DNA of 27,737 bases from an uncultured Bacilli bacterium (lineage in GTDB: Bacteria > Bacillota_I > Bacilli_A > RF39 > UBA660). This document shows positions 6,178 to 13,541 of this stretch, one piece after another. The stretch spans positions 1 to 27,737 of the forward strand of contig CAKORS010000005.1 of the NCBI GenBank assembly GCA_934101605.1, read 5' to 3'. Under the pieces are notes generated by a model that had not been told where the DNA came from, ran no database searches, and worked only from the letters and a program-made list of their open reading frames with translations. Made by a program: the position numbers and the translations under genes. How positions within the stretch are numbered: position 1 is the stretch's first letter; each line of letters begins with the position of its first letter.

Positions 6178-8200
6178 CATAACCGCATTTACTGCATTTG
6201 ATTTTGTCATTTTTTTCTACTAAAATTTCACCGCAATTAGGACATTTTTCATTGATAGGTTTATCCCATAAAGCAAATGTACACTTAGGATAATTATTAC
6301 AACCGTAGAAAATTTTACCTCTTTTAGTTTTTCTTTCTATTATTGAACCTTCTTTGCATGAAGGACATTTTATTATCTCTTTAGGTGGTTCTTTCACTTC
6401 TTTTTTTATGTATTTACAATTAGGATAATTAGAACATGCTGTAAATTCTCCATATCTTCCCTCTCTAATTACTAAAGGACTTCCACATTCAGGGCAAGTT
6501 TCTCCTGTTTCTTTAGGTGGTTCTTTTTCCATGCTTTTAAATGCATTTAATACAATTGGATCAAATTCTTTATAGAATTTATCTAACATATCATTCCAAA
6601 CTAATTTTCCTTCTGCTACAAGATCTAAATCGTGTTCCATGTCCGCTGTGTATTTTACGTTAATAATGTTTGAGAAGAATTCTTGAAGTTTTTTTGTTGT
6701 TAGTATTCCTATTTCTGTTGGAACAAATTTTTTATCTTCTAAAACTATATATGCTCTTTCTTTTAATGTATCTATTATTTTTACATAGGTTGATGGTCTA
6801 CCAATTCCAAGTTCTTCTAGTTCTTTTATTAGTTTTGCTTCTGTATATCTTGGTTTTGGCTTAGTAAAGTGCTGCTCATCAACTATTTCATTTGCAGTTA
6901 ATTTATTTTCTTTATAATTTTCTAAATCAGGCAAAATCTTATCAATTTGATCTTCATAATCTTTATATACTTTTAAGTATCCATCAAATGTTAAAACAGA
7001 ACCTGTTGCTTTAAAATTATAATCATTATTATCTAATATTATAGTTGTTGATAATGTTTTTGCATCGCTCATTAGTGAAGATAATGCTCTTACATATATC
7101 ATTTTATATAATTTGTATTCATCGTTTGTTAAATGTTCTTTTATACTTTCAGGTGTTTTATTTATATCCGTTGGTCTGATACCTTCATGAGCATCTTGAA
7201 CATTCTCTTTTGTTTTAGGATGTTTAGTATAGCCTATATATTCTTTTCCATAATTTTTTTCTATATAATTAAAAGTTTTTCCTACAAATTCATCACTTAG
7301 TCTTACGGAATCTGTTCTCATGTAAGTTATAAGACCTGTTGTTTCTTTTCCTAAATCTATTCCCTCATAAAGTTTTTGAGCTATAGTCATTGTTTTTTTA
7401 CCTGAAAACCCTAATTTATTTGATGCTGTTTGTTGTAATGTAGATGTTGTGAATGGTGCTTTTGACTTTTTATTTTTACTTTTTTTATCTATATTTGCAA
7501 TAGTGAAATCTTTTGATAATTTATTTAATACTTCGTCTTTTTCTTTACTTGTTTTTATTTCATATTCTTTGTGTTTGTAAGCATATAATTCTGCATCAAA
7601 ATCTTTGAATTTTGCTGTTATAGTATAGTATTCTTCTGGTATAAAATTATTTATTTCTTCTTCTCTATCCACGATTAGTTTTAATGCTACACTTTGAACT
7701 CTTCCTGCTGATTTTCCTCCTGTTTTTGATTGCATTAGTTTTGATAATCTAAATCCTATAATTCGATCTAATATTCTACGTGATTCTTGAGAATGAACCA
7801 AATCATCATCTATCTTTCTAGTATGAGAGAATGCATCTATTACTTTATTTTTAGTTATTTCATTAAAAACCACTCTTTCATAATCTTTATCTGTTAATCC
7901 TAAAGCATCTTTAAGATGCCATGCTATTGCCTCTCCTTCTCTATCGGGATCGGATGCAAGATATACCATTTTAGAAGATTTAGCATCTTTTTTTAATTCT
8001 GTTATTACTTTTTTCTTTCCTTTTATCGGTTCATAACTTGGGGTAAAACCATTATCTACATCTACTCCAAAGCCATATTTACCACTTGTTGTTAAATCTC
8101 TTATATGTCCTTTTGATGAAACAACTTTATAATCATTACCAAGATATTTTTCAATTGTTTTACTTTTACTAGGGGACTCCACTATTACTAAATTTTTCAA
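6170..8200 (-). CDS. topA: DNA topoisomerase I
   Basis: A type IA topoisomerase of about 676 residues that relaxes negative supercoils. The TOPRIM domain is at the N-terminus (VIVESPSKSKT with Glu8, and ASDPDREGE with Asp84, Asp86, Glu88). The active-site tyrosine is in GLITYMRTDSVRLS (about Tyr293). Three C-terminal four-cysteine zinc ribbons are present at about 569-595, 612-640 and 653-672. The start is probably TTG 8200: GAGGTGAT lies four bases upstream and the GTG used by the longest reading (8209) is part of that site. The family normally begins (M)KNLVIVESP, which agrees. A good sigma-A promoter is at 8220-8248 and a terminator overlaps the stop. Confidence 0.97.
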   Translation of the reverse strand: MKNLVIVESPSKSKTIEKYLGNDYKVVSSKGHIRDLTTSGKYGFGVDVDNGFTPSYEPIKGKKKVITELKKDAKSSKMVYLASDPDREGEAIAWHLKDALGLTDKDYERVVFNEITKNKVIDAFSHTRKIDDDLVHSQESRRILDRIIGFRLSKLMQSKTGGKSAGRVQSVALKLIVDREEEINNFIPEEYYTITAKFKDFDAELYAYKHKEYEIKTSKEKDEVLNKLSKDFTIANIDKKSKNKKSKAPFTTSTLQQTASNKLGFSGKKTMTIAQKLYEGIDLGKETTGLITYMRTDSVRLSDEFVGKTFNYIEKNYGKEYIGYTKHPKTKENVQDAHEGIRPTDINKTPESIKEHLTNDEYKLYKMIYVRALSSLMSDAKTLSTTIILDNNDYNFKATGSVLTFDGYLKVYKDYEDQIDKILPDLENYKENKLTANEIVDEQHFTKPKPRYTEAKLIKELEELGIGRPSTYVKIIDTLKERAYIVLEDKKFVPTEIGILTTKKLQEFFSNIINVKYTADMEHDLDLVAEGKLVWNDMLDKFYKEFDPIVLNAFKSMEKEPPKETGETCPECGSPLVIREGRYGEFTACSNYPNCKYIKKEVKEPPKEIIKCPSCKEGSIIERKTKRGKIFYGCNNYPKCTFALWDKPINEKCPNCGEILVEKNDKIKCSKCGYEK

Positions 8201-8219
8201 AGTAATCACCTCTTTTTAA

Positions 8220-8248
8220 TATATACAATAAAATTTGTTCTATGTCAA
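8220..8248 (-). promoter_or_regulatory. Sigma-A promoter of topA
   Basis: A perfect TTGACA (8243-8248, minus) is followed after 17 bases by TATATA (8220-8225), about 20 bases from the TTG start. This is among the clearest promoters in the window. Confidence 0.75.
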
Positions 8249-8292
8249 ATAAATAATTTATTTTATTTTATAAAAAAAAATAGACATAAAAA

Positions 8293-8961
8293 CTAATTTA
8301 TATCTATACTATTTAAATAATCTCTTACAGGTGAATATGATTTTCTATAATATTCATTTATTCCATATTTATTAATTTTTTCTATATGTTCTTTAGTCGG
8401 ATAACCTTTATTACTTTTATAATTATATACAGGATATTCTTTGTCTAATTCATATAATAAGTTATCTCTATATACTTTAGCTAATACAGATGCCGCTGCA
8501 ATAGTTCTTGACTTAAAGTCTCCTTTTATTATTGAAGTTGTTGGAACATCTAAATCTAGTTTCATTGCATCTATTAAGATATGTTCTGGTTTTATGTCTA
8601 ATCCTTGGATTGCTTTTTTCATAGCCATTTTAGTAGCTTCATATATATTTACTTCATCTATAGTTTTATTATCTATTTCCGCTATGGAATATGCTATTGC
8701 TTTATCTTTTATGATTTCATTAAATTCATTTCTTTTTTTCTCAGTTAGTTTTTTGGAATCAGTAAGACCTTCTAGTTTAAAATTTATAGGTAGTATTACT
8801 GCTGCCGCAACAACTGGTCCTACTAATGGCCCACGTCCTACTTCATCAACTCCACAAATATATTTAATTCCTTTTTCTATTAATTTTTTTTCAAAATAAT
8901 AATTATCTTTGGAACAAATTTCTAATTCTTTTTTATTTCTTTCTTTTTCTATTTCAGTCAT
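8293..8961 (-). CDS. rnhB: Ribonuclease HII
   Basis: 222 residues. It removes RNA from RNA-DNA hybrids and misincorporated ribonucleotides. The signature GVDEVGRGPLVGPVVAAAV contains the first two catalytic acids (Asp39, Glu40). The later ILIDAMKLD and IIKGDFKSRTIAAASVLAKVYRD segments carry the third acid and the conserved Ser/Arg region. ATG 8961 has AGGATGT upstream and starts 2 bases after the rbgA stop codon, so it is expressed with rbgA. The rbgA-rnhB pair is conserved in Bacilli. Confidence 0.96.
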   Translation of the reverse strand: MTEIEKERNKKELEICSKDNYYFEKKLIEKGIKYICGVDEVGRGPLVGPVVAAAVILPINFKLEGLTDSKKLTEKKRNEFNEIIKDKAIAYSIAEIDNKTIDEVNIYEATKMAMKKAIQGLDIKPEHILIDAMKLDLDVPTTSIIKGDFKSRTIAAASVLAKVYRDNLLYELDKEYPVYNYKSNKGYPTKEHIEKINKYGINEYYRKSYSPVRDYLNSIDIN

Positions 8962-8963
8962 AG

Positions 8964-9818
8964 TTACATCCTATCGAAAGTTATTCCTTTTATTTTTCCT
9001 GATTTTATATCATTAATTATTAAATGAACGACTTTATCATCATCTACTATTCCACCACGAGATAAAAATCCTTTTTTTCTTCCTATTATTTCGAATACTT
9101 CTATAAAGTCATCTATATTATCTATACCATATTGTTCTTTTAGAATTTCAGGATAATATTTATATAGAGTTTTAATTATATATACAGAAACATCATCAAG
9201 TGGTAATATTTCCTCTTTTATTGCTGTTGTTGCTGCAAGGTTATATGCTGTAGTCCCTTGTTCTAATTTAGGCCATAATATTCCCGGTGAATCCATAATT
9301 TCTATTTCATTTGTAGCTTTTACCCATCCTATATTTTTTGTTACTCCTGGTTTATTTCCTACTACTACTTTATTCTTTTTAGCTATCTTATTAATTAAGC
9401 TTGATTTTCCTACATTCGGTATTCCTACAACTAAAGCTCTTATTTTATTAGAGTTATAACCCTTCCCTTGCTTTTTTATTAGTTTTTCTTTTAATAGTTC
9501 TTTACTTGTTGTAAATATTTGATCTAATGATTCATTACTATTTAAGTTATATTTTAATACTTTATATCCTAAAGATTCATAGTATTTTATAAATTTATCC
9601 GTTTCTTTCGTATCACATAGATCATACTTTGTCATTATTAATATTTTAGGTTTATTTTTTAATAAGGAATCAATATCTTCTATTTTACTGCTTCGTGGTA
9701 TTCTTGCATCTATTACTTCATAAACTATATCTATTAAATTTAAATTTTCACTTATTAATCTTTTTGTTTTTGCCATATGGCCTGGATACCAGTTTATATT
9801 AGTTTTATTTTCATTCAT
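8964..9818 (-). CDS. rbgA: Ribosome biogenesis GTPase RbgA (YlqF)
   Basis: A circularly permuted GTPase of about 284 residues that acts late in assembly of the 50S subunit. The G4 motif (TKYDL) precedes G1 (GIPNVGKSSLINK) and G3 (DSPGIL), the order typical of YlqF. The N-terminal NINWYPGHMAKTKR is the family signature. ATG 9818 is used: GGGAG lies 9 bases upstream, and an in-frame TTG nine bases earlier abuts it. The ribosome binding site is immediately after the stop of the DUF3841 gene. The stretch KTNINW also occurs at the end of a 36-codon frame at 10696-10806, suggesting that the 5' end of this gene was rearranged. Confidence 0.96.
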   Translation of the reverse strand: MNENKTNINWYPGHMAKTKRLISENLNLIDIVYEVIDARIPRSSKIEDIDSLLKNKPKILIMTKYDLCDTKETDKFIKYYESLGYKVLKYNLNSNESLDQIFTTSKELLKEKLIKKQGKGYNSNKIRALVVGIPNVGKSSLINKIAKKNKVVVGNKPGVTKNIGWVKATNEIEIMDSPGILWPKLEQGTTAYNLAATTAIKEEILPLDDVSVYIIKTLYKYYPEILKEQYGIDNIDDFIEVFEIIGRKKGFLSRGGIVDDDKVVHLIINDIKSGKIKGITFDRM

Positions 9819-9832
9819 TTTGATCAACTCCC

Positions 9833-10507
9833 TTATTTCAATAATTTATAATAATCTTTTTGCCAATCTATTCTTTTTCCATTACTTCTGATGTAATTTA
9901 AAGAACCATAAACATATCCATCATCTTTTAATATTTCTATTTTTTCAACTTCATAAAGATTTATTCTCCAAACACATCCTTGTAGTACATCACTATTTTT
10001 AGTAATGCATCTATCAAAAGTTTTTTTTATTTTATTACATACATCAATATATTTTTTATCAGTTCTATGACTTTTATATTTGTCAGGTCTAACATATGCT
10101 TTTAGTTCTTCTTCAATTATATTATATTTTTCCAGTAGTTTTTCAAATTCCTCTTTTTCTTTTAAAGAATTTGGAATATATGTATTACTTAAAAGAAAAG
10201 AATATCTTCTAAAATCAGTAATAAAAACATCTTTTTCGTTTTTATTAAATGTTATTTTAACATCAAAGCCTTCAACTCTTTTTCCTTTTTTCTTAGGTGG
10301 ATATATTCCATTATAACATTTTACCCAACACCATAAAGGATAATCAACATTATTTGTATTAGGTATTCTTTCATTCATTTTATTAATAACCCATTTATAA
10401 GTTGGACCAGCTTTTTCTATATTTATTTTATTCTTATTACATTCTAAATAACCTTTTTTAAATAAATCATTAACTGCTTCAATTGTTTGAAAAGTAACTA
10501 ATTTCAT
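9833..10507 (-). CDS. DUF3841-like protein
   Basis: 224 residues, no signal peptide or membrane segment. The start MKLVTFQTIEAVNDLFKKGY and the block YPLWCWVKCYNG resemble the DUF3841 family of small cytosolic proteins of unknown function, scattered in Firmicutes. The protein is Lys- and Tyr-rich with a DFRRYSFLLSNTYIP segment in the middle and a final WRINLYEVEKIEI strand. ATG 10507 follows GGGGTGAT. It sits between two copies of a repeated motif (10531-10554, 10687-10712) and rbgA, and may have arrived as an insertion in front of rbgA, with which it now seems to be cotranscribed. The family call is from memory of its pattern and is moderate. Confidence 0.7.
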   Translation of the reverse strand: MKLVTFQTIEAVNDLFKKGYLECNKNKINIEKAGPTYKWVINKMNERIPNTNNVDYPLWCWVKCYNGIYPPKKKGKRVEGFDVKITFNKNEKDVFITDFRRYSFLLSNTYIPNSLKEKEEFEKLLEKYNIIEEELKAYVRPDKYKSHRTDKKYIDVCNKIKKTFDRCITKNSDVLQGCVWRINLYEVEKIEILKDDGYVYGSLNYIRSNGKRIDWQKDYYKLLK

Positions 10508-10530
10508 ATTTTATCACCCCTATTTTTACT

Positions 10531-10554
10531 TGGTCTTGACTATCCGTTCTCACC
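10531..10554. repeat. Direct repeat copy 1 (GAGAAC...TAGTCAAGACCA)
   Basis: Reading minus, GGTGAGAAC-GGA-TAGTCAAGACCA. A second copy with one extra spacer base is at 10687-10712 in the same orientation, about 155 bases away. Paired repeats of this kind at an element end can be transposase-binding sites, but no transposase is present. Confidence 0.6.
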
Positions 10555-10686
10555 ATATCAATTCCTAAGCGATTTTTACTTAAAATCACTCTATTTTCAC
10601 TATTTTCCAACAATTTTTAATACGTTTTAACAAAAACATGTAAGATCTATTATTCGATTTTCCCTTATTTTATAAGGATTTAGGAG

Positions 10687-10712
10687 TGGTCTTGACTAAA
10701 TTGTTCTCAACC
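10687..10712. repeat. Direct repeat copy 2 (GAGAAC...TAGTCAAGACCA)
   Basis: Reading minus, GGTTGAGAAC-AATT-TAGTCAAGACCA. The TAG inside it ends the 36-codon frame at 10696-10806. The 10555-10686 stretch between the copies contains no credible gene; it is AT-rich with a short palindrome GATTTT...AAAATC. Confidence 0.6.
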
Positions 10713-10806
10713 AGTTAATATTTGTTTTTGAAGAATCTTCTTTATTACTATTTTTTTTCTTTTCTTGTCTTACTTTTCTTTTTTGATACATATCCATAAA
10801 TTTCAT
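10696..10806 (-). pseudogene. 36-codon frame, possibly the displaced 5' end of rbgA
   Basis: From ATG 10806 (or ATG 10797, better spaced from AGAAAGGA) the frame reads a basic start, MDMYQKRKVRQEKKK, then a Ser/Asn/Lys-rich stretch, and ends SSKTNINWLRTI before a TAG lying in repeat copy 2. KTNINW is identical to residues 6-11 of RbgA (KTNINWYPGHM), and 15 of the 18 bases agree. The simplest reading is that this was the original N-terminus of rbgA, cut off when DNA carrying the DUF3841 gene was inserted. It may equally be a real short peptide, since the ribosome binding site is intact. Confidence 0.45.
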
Positions 10807-10836
10807 ATCCTTTCTGTAATTCAAACTATAATTCAG

Positions 10837-11439
10837 TTATCTTAAATTTTTATAGAGGAAATCTATAATATCACTTTCGTCTTCTTTTATTTCTTTTTTG
10901 TCTTCTTCTGTTATATCTGTAAAATATTTATTTAATTTTTTATTTACTGATATTGTGTTTAAAGGATAACCTGGATTAATTTTATTAGAAGGCTTATCTA
11001 CTATATAAAAATCATCTTTACTAAATGAGTATGTTGATAAAGATCCATTATTAATAACTGCAATTCCATAAATCCATCTACAAGTTAATTTCCCATCATT
11101 TCCATATTGATGTGCTAATTTAGAATAATACTCTATCATTTCATCATCATTTAATCTTTTTCCGTTTACTCTTCTTACGAACATTCCTGGTTGCTTTTCT
11201 TCAGGTATATCATCTATATATAGATTATCATCCATGGCAAAAACTGGATAATCACAAATATTAGCATATGCTCTTGCCTTTATAATAGCATTTTCTATTG
11301 CATTTTTTCCATTTTCTTCAATATCTATCTTCTTTTCTATGTCGTTTATTGTAATTATTTCAATCTCCTTTTCTAGAAGGCCCTTTTTAAATCTTTTTGC
11401 TTTACTTTCATTTTCTGTTGCAAATAATACTTTTTTCAT
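10837..11439 (-). CDS. RdgB/HAM1-like nucleoside triphosphate pyrophosphatase
   Basis: 200 residues. The order of motifs follows the Ham1/RdgB family, which hydrolyses ITP, XTP and dITP to monophosphates: an N-terminal ATENESKAKRF (normally ATGNxxK), EENGKNAIENAIIKARAYA (normally EDGxTFxENAxxKA), and the acidic FAMDDNLYIDDIPEEKQPG (normally DDSGLxVDAL...PG). The C-terminal region is less conserved than in housekeeping RdgB, and the DSG of the catalytic motif is replaced by DDN, so specificity may differ. The start is ATG 11439 with GAAGGAAGTGA upstream. It could be a divergent paralogue rather than the main house-cleaning enzyme. Confidence 0.8.
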   Translation of the reverse strand: MKKVLFATENESKAKRFKKGLLEKEIEIITINDIEKKIDIEENGKNAIENAIIKARAYANICDYPVFAMDDNLYIDDIPEEKQPGMFVRRVNGKRLNDDEMIEYYSKLAHQYGNDGKLTCRWIYGIAVINNGSLSTYSFSKDDFYIVDKPSNKINPGYPLNTISVNKKLNKYFTDITEEDKKEIKEDESDIIDFLYKNLR

Positions 11440-11463
11440 CTCTTCACTTCCTTCTTCAAAAAA

Positions 11464-11655
11464 CTACATTGGTAATGTAATCCATAAATAAGCTAAAATT
11501 GCTATACTAATAATTATTATCAAAGTAATTATTATAAAGTGTATCCATTTTTTGTTATTTATGCAATTTTTAAATATAATTATATCTATGATAAATAATA
11601 CAAAATATATTATCATCAAATAAATAGTAATCCCCATAATTATATACTTAATCAA
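11464..11655 (-). CDS. Small two-span membrane protein, unknown
   Basis: 63 residues from a TTG, or 57 from ATG 11637. Two long hydrophobic helices (about 3-27 and 40-60) flank a short basic loop, FKNCINNKKW. No family recognised. It follows the zinc ribbon gene by only 6 bases and the ribosome binding site is weak, so it may be translated by coupling. The composition is normal for a genuine small membrane protein, but a chance frame in AT-rich DNA cannot be excluded. Confidence 0.5.
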   Translation of the reverse strand: MIKYIIMGITIYLMIIYFVLFIIDIIIFKNCINNKKWIHFIIITLIIIISIAILAYLWITLPM

Positions 11656-11661
11656 TCATCA

Positions 11662-11919
11662 TTAATTGTTTTTCCATCTTTTTAAAGTAGGAAATAATTT
11701 AGTGCAGTATTCTTTCATTTCTTCATTTGTCATATTAGCCTGTTTTCCATATTTAGAACACATTTCTATATATTCGTTCATTGTCACTTTATCAATAAAC
11801 TCTCCGTCCATATAGCAATACTTACAGTAATCTTCGTTAATACTCCCGTCTTTATTTAACCCTAATTGTTCTTTTGAATTTATAGGCATTCCACAGCTTT
11901 GACATACTTTATTTTCCAT
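11662..11919 (-). CDS. Zinc ribbon domain protein (PF12674-like)
   Basis: 85 residues. The sequence CQSCGMPI near the N-terminus and YCKYCYMDGEF about 25 residues later form a four-cysteine zinc ribbon of the type found in many short Firmicutes proteins, followed by the conserved helical VTMNEYIEMC segment. The function of the family is unknown. ATG 11919 has AAGGAGAAG upstream. It lies in a run of small genes with the lipoprotein at 11953-12384 upstream. Confidence 0.88.
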   Translation of the reverse strand: MENKVCQSCGMPINSKEQLGLNKDGSINEDYCKYCYMDGEFIDKVTMNEYIEMCSKYGKQANMTNEEMKEYCTKLFPTLKRWKNN

Positions 11920-11952
11920 TTTTCTTCTCCTTTATCTAACTAATCTATAAAA

Positions 11953-12384
11953 CTATTTTAATAGACTCTGTGCATATTCATCATATTTATTAAAGTTTAA
12001 ATCGTTTGTTGATAAAAACTCTTTGTAGTGGTTTAAATAATCATTTGCAGTTGCAAAATCATATTCAAAGTTTTTATTTATCTCTTTGCATAATAATGCT
12101 TCTATATAACTTTTCAATCCATTACTTGCATTTGTTTTTATTAAATCTTTTACTGAATACTCAAACGTTTCTTTTGGATGTTGCAATAATTCATCATATA
12201 CATTTTTACTTGCTTCGATGTATTGAAATGGATTAGATGATGCTTGTGGTCCATTATCAACTATTATATTTATTCTTTTTTCTACATCAAAATAATCAAC
12301 GTTTATATTTGTCTTTTTATGGCATCCTGTAATTGTTAAAAACACTATTAAAGAAAATAAAATGATCAATACTTTTCTTTTCAT
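11953..12384 (-). CDS. Putative lipoprotein, unknown
   Basis: 143 residues. A basic start (MKRK) and hydrophobic stretch end in the lipobox LTITGC, so the mature protein should be anchored to the outer face of the membrane by its Cys21. The remainder is polar and predicted to be mostly helical, with no recognised domain. ATG 12384 follows GAGGT. No terminator separates it from the zinc ribbon gene 33 bases downstream. Confidence 0.75.
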   Translation of the reverse strand: MKRKVLIILFSLIVFLTITGCHKKTNINVDYFDVEKRINIIVDNGPQASSNPFQYIEASKNVYDELLQHPKETFEYSVKDLIKTNASNGLKSYIEALLCKEINKNFEYDFATANDYLNHYKEFLSTNDLNFNKYDEYAQSLLK

Positions 12385-12455
12385 AAATACCTCTTATTTT
12401 AATCTTTATTTTGATTTAGTATAAAAAAGATTTAATTCATTTTTATTTTAACATA

Positions 12456-12488
12456 AAAGCAAGTGACTTTCAATTATTCACTTGCTTT
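12456..12488 (-). terminator. Hairpin terminator, probably for the small gene at 12506-12689
   Basis: A perfect 11-base stem (AAAGCAAGTGA with TCACTTGCTTT, loop of 11). In the minus direction it is followed by TTTTATGTT, a weak U-tract. It lies 17 bases after the stop of the 12506-12640 frame. Confidence 0.6.
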
Positions 12489-12505
12489 AGTTATGTTTAA
12501 TAAAA

Positions 12506-12640
12506 CTAGTTTTTAAACCAATCCCATGTGTGCCAAAAAGCAAAACTACTAGCATTAATTGCACATGTTACTATGGTAATTATTAGAATTATAATAAAGC
12601 ATATAGATATTATTATAGTAAGTTTTTTTAATTTTGTCAT
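12506..12640 (-). CDS. Small Trp-rich membrane peptide (44 aa), tentative
   Basis: Reads a basic start (MTKLKKL), a long hydrophobic helix (about 7-26) and a tail ending FAFWHTWDWFKN with three Trp. The topology is that of a single-span membrane peptide with a short exported aromatic tail. There is no ribosome binding site directly upstream; a strong one (AAGGAGAT) instead serves an overlapping frame at 12555-12689. Ribosomes on that frame could reinitiate here, or the present arrangement is a fusion formed by deletion. No family recognised. Confidence 0.5.
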   Translation of the reverse strand: MTKLKKLTIIISICFIIILIITIVTCAINASSFAFWHTWDWFKN

Positions 12641-12689
12641 ATTTTATATTTTTATTATTTAAATAGTTGTATATATCTTCTTTATTCAT
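12555..12689 (-). pseudogene. 44-codon frame starting like a YbaK/EbsC-type deacylase, probably truncated
   Basis: ATG 12689 has an excellent ribosome binding site (AAGGAGATAAT). The first 17 residues, MNKEDIYNYLNNKNIKY, look like the N-terminus of YbaK/EbsC-type aminoacyl-tRNA deacylases, which commonly begin with a KExxYxYLxxxxIxY pattern. After that the frame becomes Tyr/Asn-rich and meaningless and ends at TAA 12557, while the overlapping frame (12506-12640) continues as a membrane peptide. I read this as the 5' stump of a deleted gene joined to other sequence. Confidence 0.4.
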
Positions 12690-12698
12690 ATTATCTCC

Positions 12699-13217
12699 TT
12701 ATAGATGTTTACTCTTTGTAGTATTTTGATATTTATCAAAATAATTTTTTATAAAATCTATCATTTCATTTCTTATATCTTCTAATTTTACATCTTTAAT
12801 GGTTTCTACATATTCTACTACATCTTTTTCCATAGGTAAATTTGGCTTATCAATACTAAATAGTTTTAATATTGGCAAAATTTCTTTTTCCATAGAAGGA
12901 TAATATTTATATAATGTATCATAAGCATTTAACGGCTTATCTTCTTTTGTATACCTTGCACTTTCCCAATCTAATACCATTTCTATATAATCTATATAAG
13001 TTTTTTCTATATCGTTTTCATGATGAGATGTCATTTTTCTATGAAAAGATGACACGTCTTTTTTGTTATAGAATAAATACATGAATAATTTATCAATATC
13101 GTGATAAATTATTTGTTCTAAAACATTTTTCCTATCTTCTTTCACATATTTATTTGCTAAAAATATAACTACCTTTCTATGCAGATATGTGTATATTATA
13201 TGATCTTTATTTTTCAT
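12699..13217 (-). CDS. Uncharacterised HD-like protein (possibly related to DUF5662)
   Basis: About 172 residues, cytosolic. Histidine and acidic residues are placed like a small HD-type metal-binding helical protein: a His in TYLHRK, YHDIDKLFMY, then HRKMTSHHEND and LDWESARYTK. This resembles DUF5662-type proteins (HD followed by HH and a Trp/Asp helix), but the match is loose and the enzyme activity unknown. ATG 13217 is used because GGAGG lies seven bases upstream; the longer frame starts with the TTG inside that site. A promoter TTGTTA-17-TATATT with extended TG is at 13247-13275. Confidence 0.6.
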   Translation of the reverse strand: MKNKDHIIYTYLHRKVVIFLANKYVKEDRKNVLEQIIYHDIDKLFMYLFYNKKDVSSFHRKMTSHHENDIEKTYIDYIEMVLDWESARYTKEDKPLNAYDTLYKYYPSMEKEILPILKLFSIDKPNLPMEKDVVEYVETIKDVKLEDIRNEMIDFIKNYFDKYQNTTKSKHL

Positions 13218-13246
13218 AATATTTACCTCCAAATAATCTTACCCAT

Positions 13247-13275
13247 AATATAACACTAAATGTTTTTTATAACAA
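13247..13275 (-). promoter_or_regulatory. Promoter of the HD-like gene
   Basis: TTGTTA (13270-13275), 17 bases, TGTTATATT (-10 at 13247-13252 with extended TG). It begins just after the terminator hairpin of the upstream gene. Confidence 0.6.
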
Positions 13276-13304
13276 TAAAGAACCAGAATTATTTTCTGAT
13301 TCTT
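13276..13304 (-). terminator. Intrinsic terminator of the 73-aa gene
   Basis: AAGAATCAGAA pairs with TTCTGGTTCTT (one G-U pair), loop AATAA. The stem contains the TAA stop at 13289-13291. The U-tract is short. Confidence 0.65.
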
Positions 13305-13510
13305 GCGTTTTTCTTAAATATATCAGGAATATTTGCTTTTTCTATATATTCCTTTTTTATTATATTTTCTTTATTTCTACCTATAGATCTAATTGTTACT
13401 AAATCTTCATTTATATCTTCAATAAAACCAAATAAATCTTCATATATAATATCATCAGAGATTAAAATATCGTCTTTAGGTTCTACATAATCCCCTATTT
13501 TAAAATTCAT
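13289..13510 (-). CDS. Small acidic/basic protein, unknown (73 aa)
   Basis: Begins MNFKIGDYVEPKDDILISDD. The GDYV start and the later LVTIRSIGRNKENIIKKEY suggest a small beta-barrel (SH3/KOW-like) fold, followed by a short helix and a basic C-terminus. No family recognised. An ideal ribosome binding site (GTAGGAGGAGTT) supports translation. It follows lepB by 31 bases, with no terminator seen between them. Confidence 0.65.
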   Translation of the reverse strand: MNFKIGDYVEPKDDILISDDIIYEDLFGFIEDINEDLVTIRSIGRNKENIIKKEYIEKANIPDIFKKNARIRK

Positions 13511-13541
13511 AACTCCTCCTACTATATTATATAATCATTTT

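Noticed and set aside
8441..8899. 152-codon plus-strand frame antisense to rnhB
   Set aside because: Shadow of rnhB: the minus frame has all family motifs, and the plus frame has no ribosome binding site and a Ser/Ile-rich meaningless sequence.
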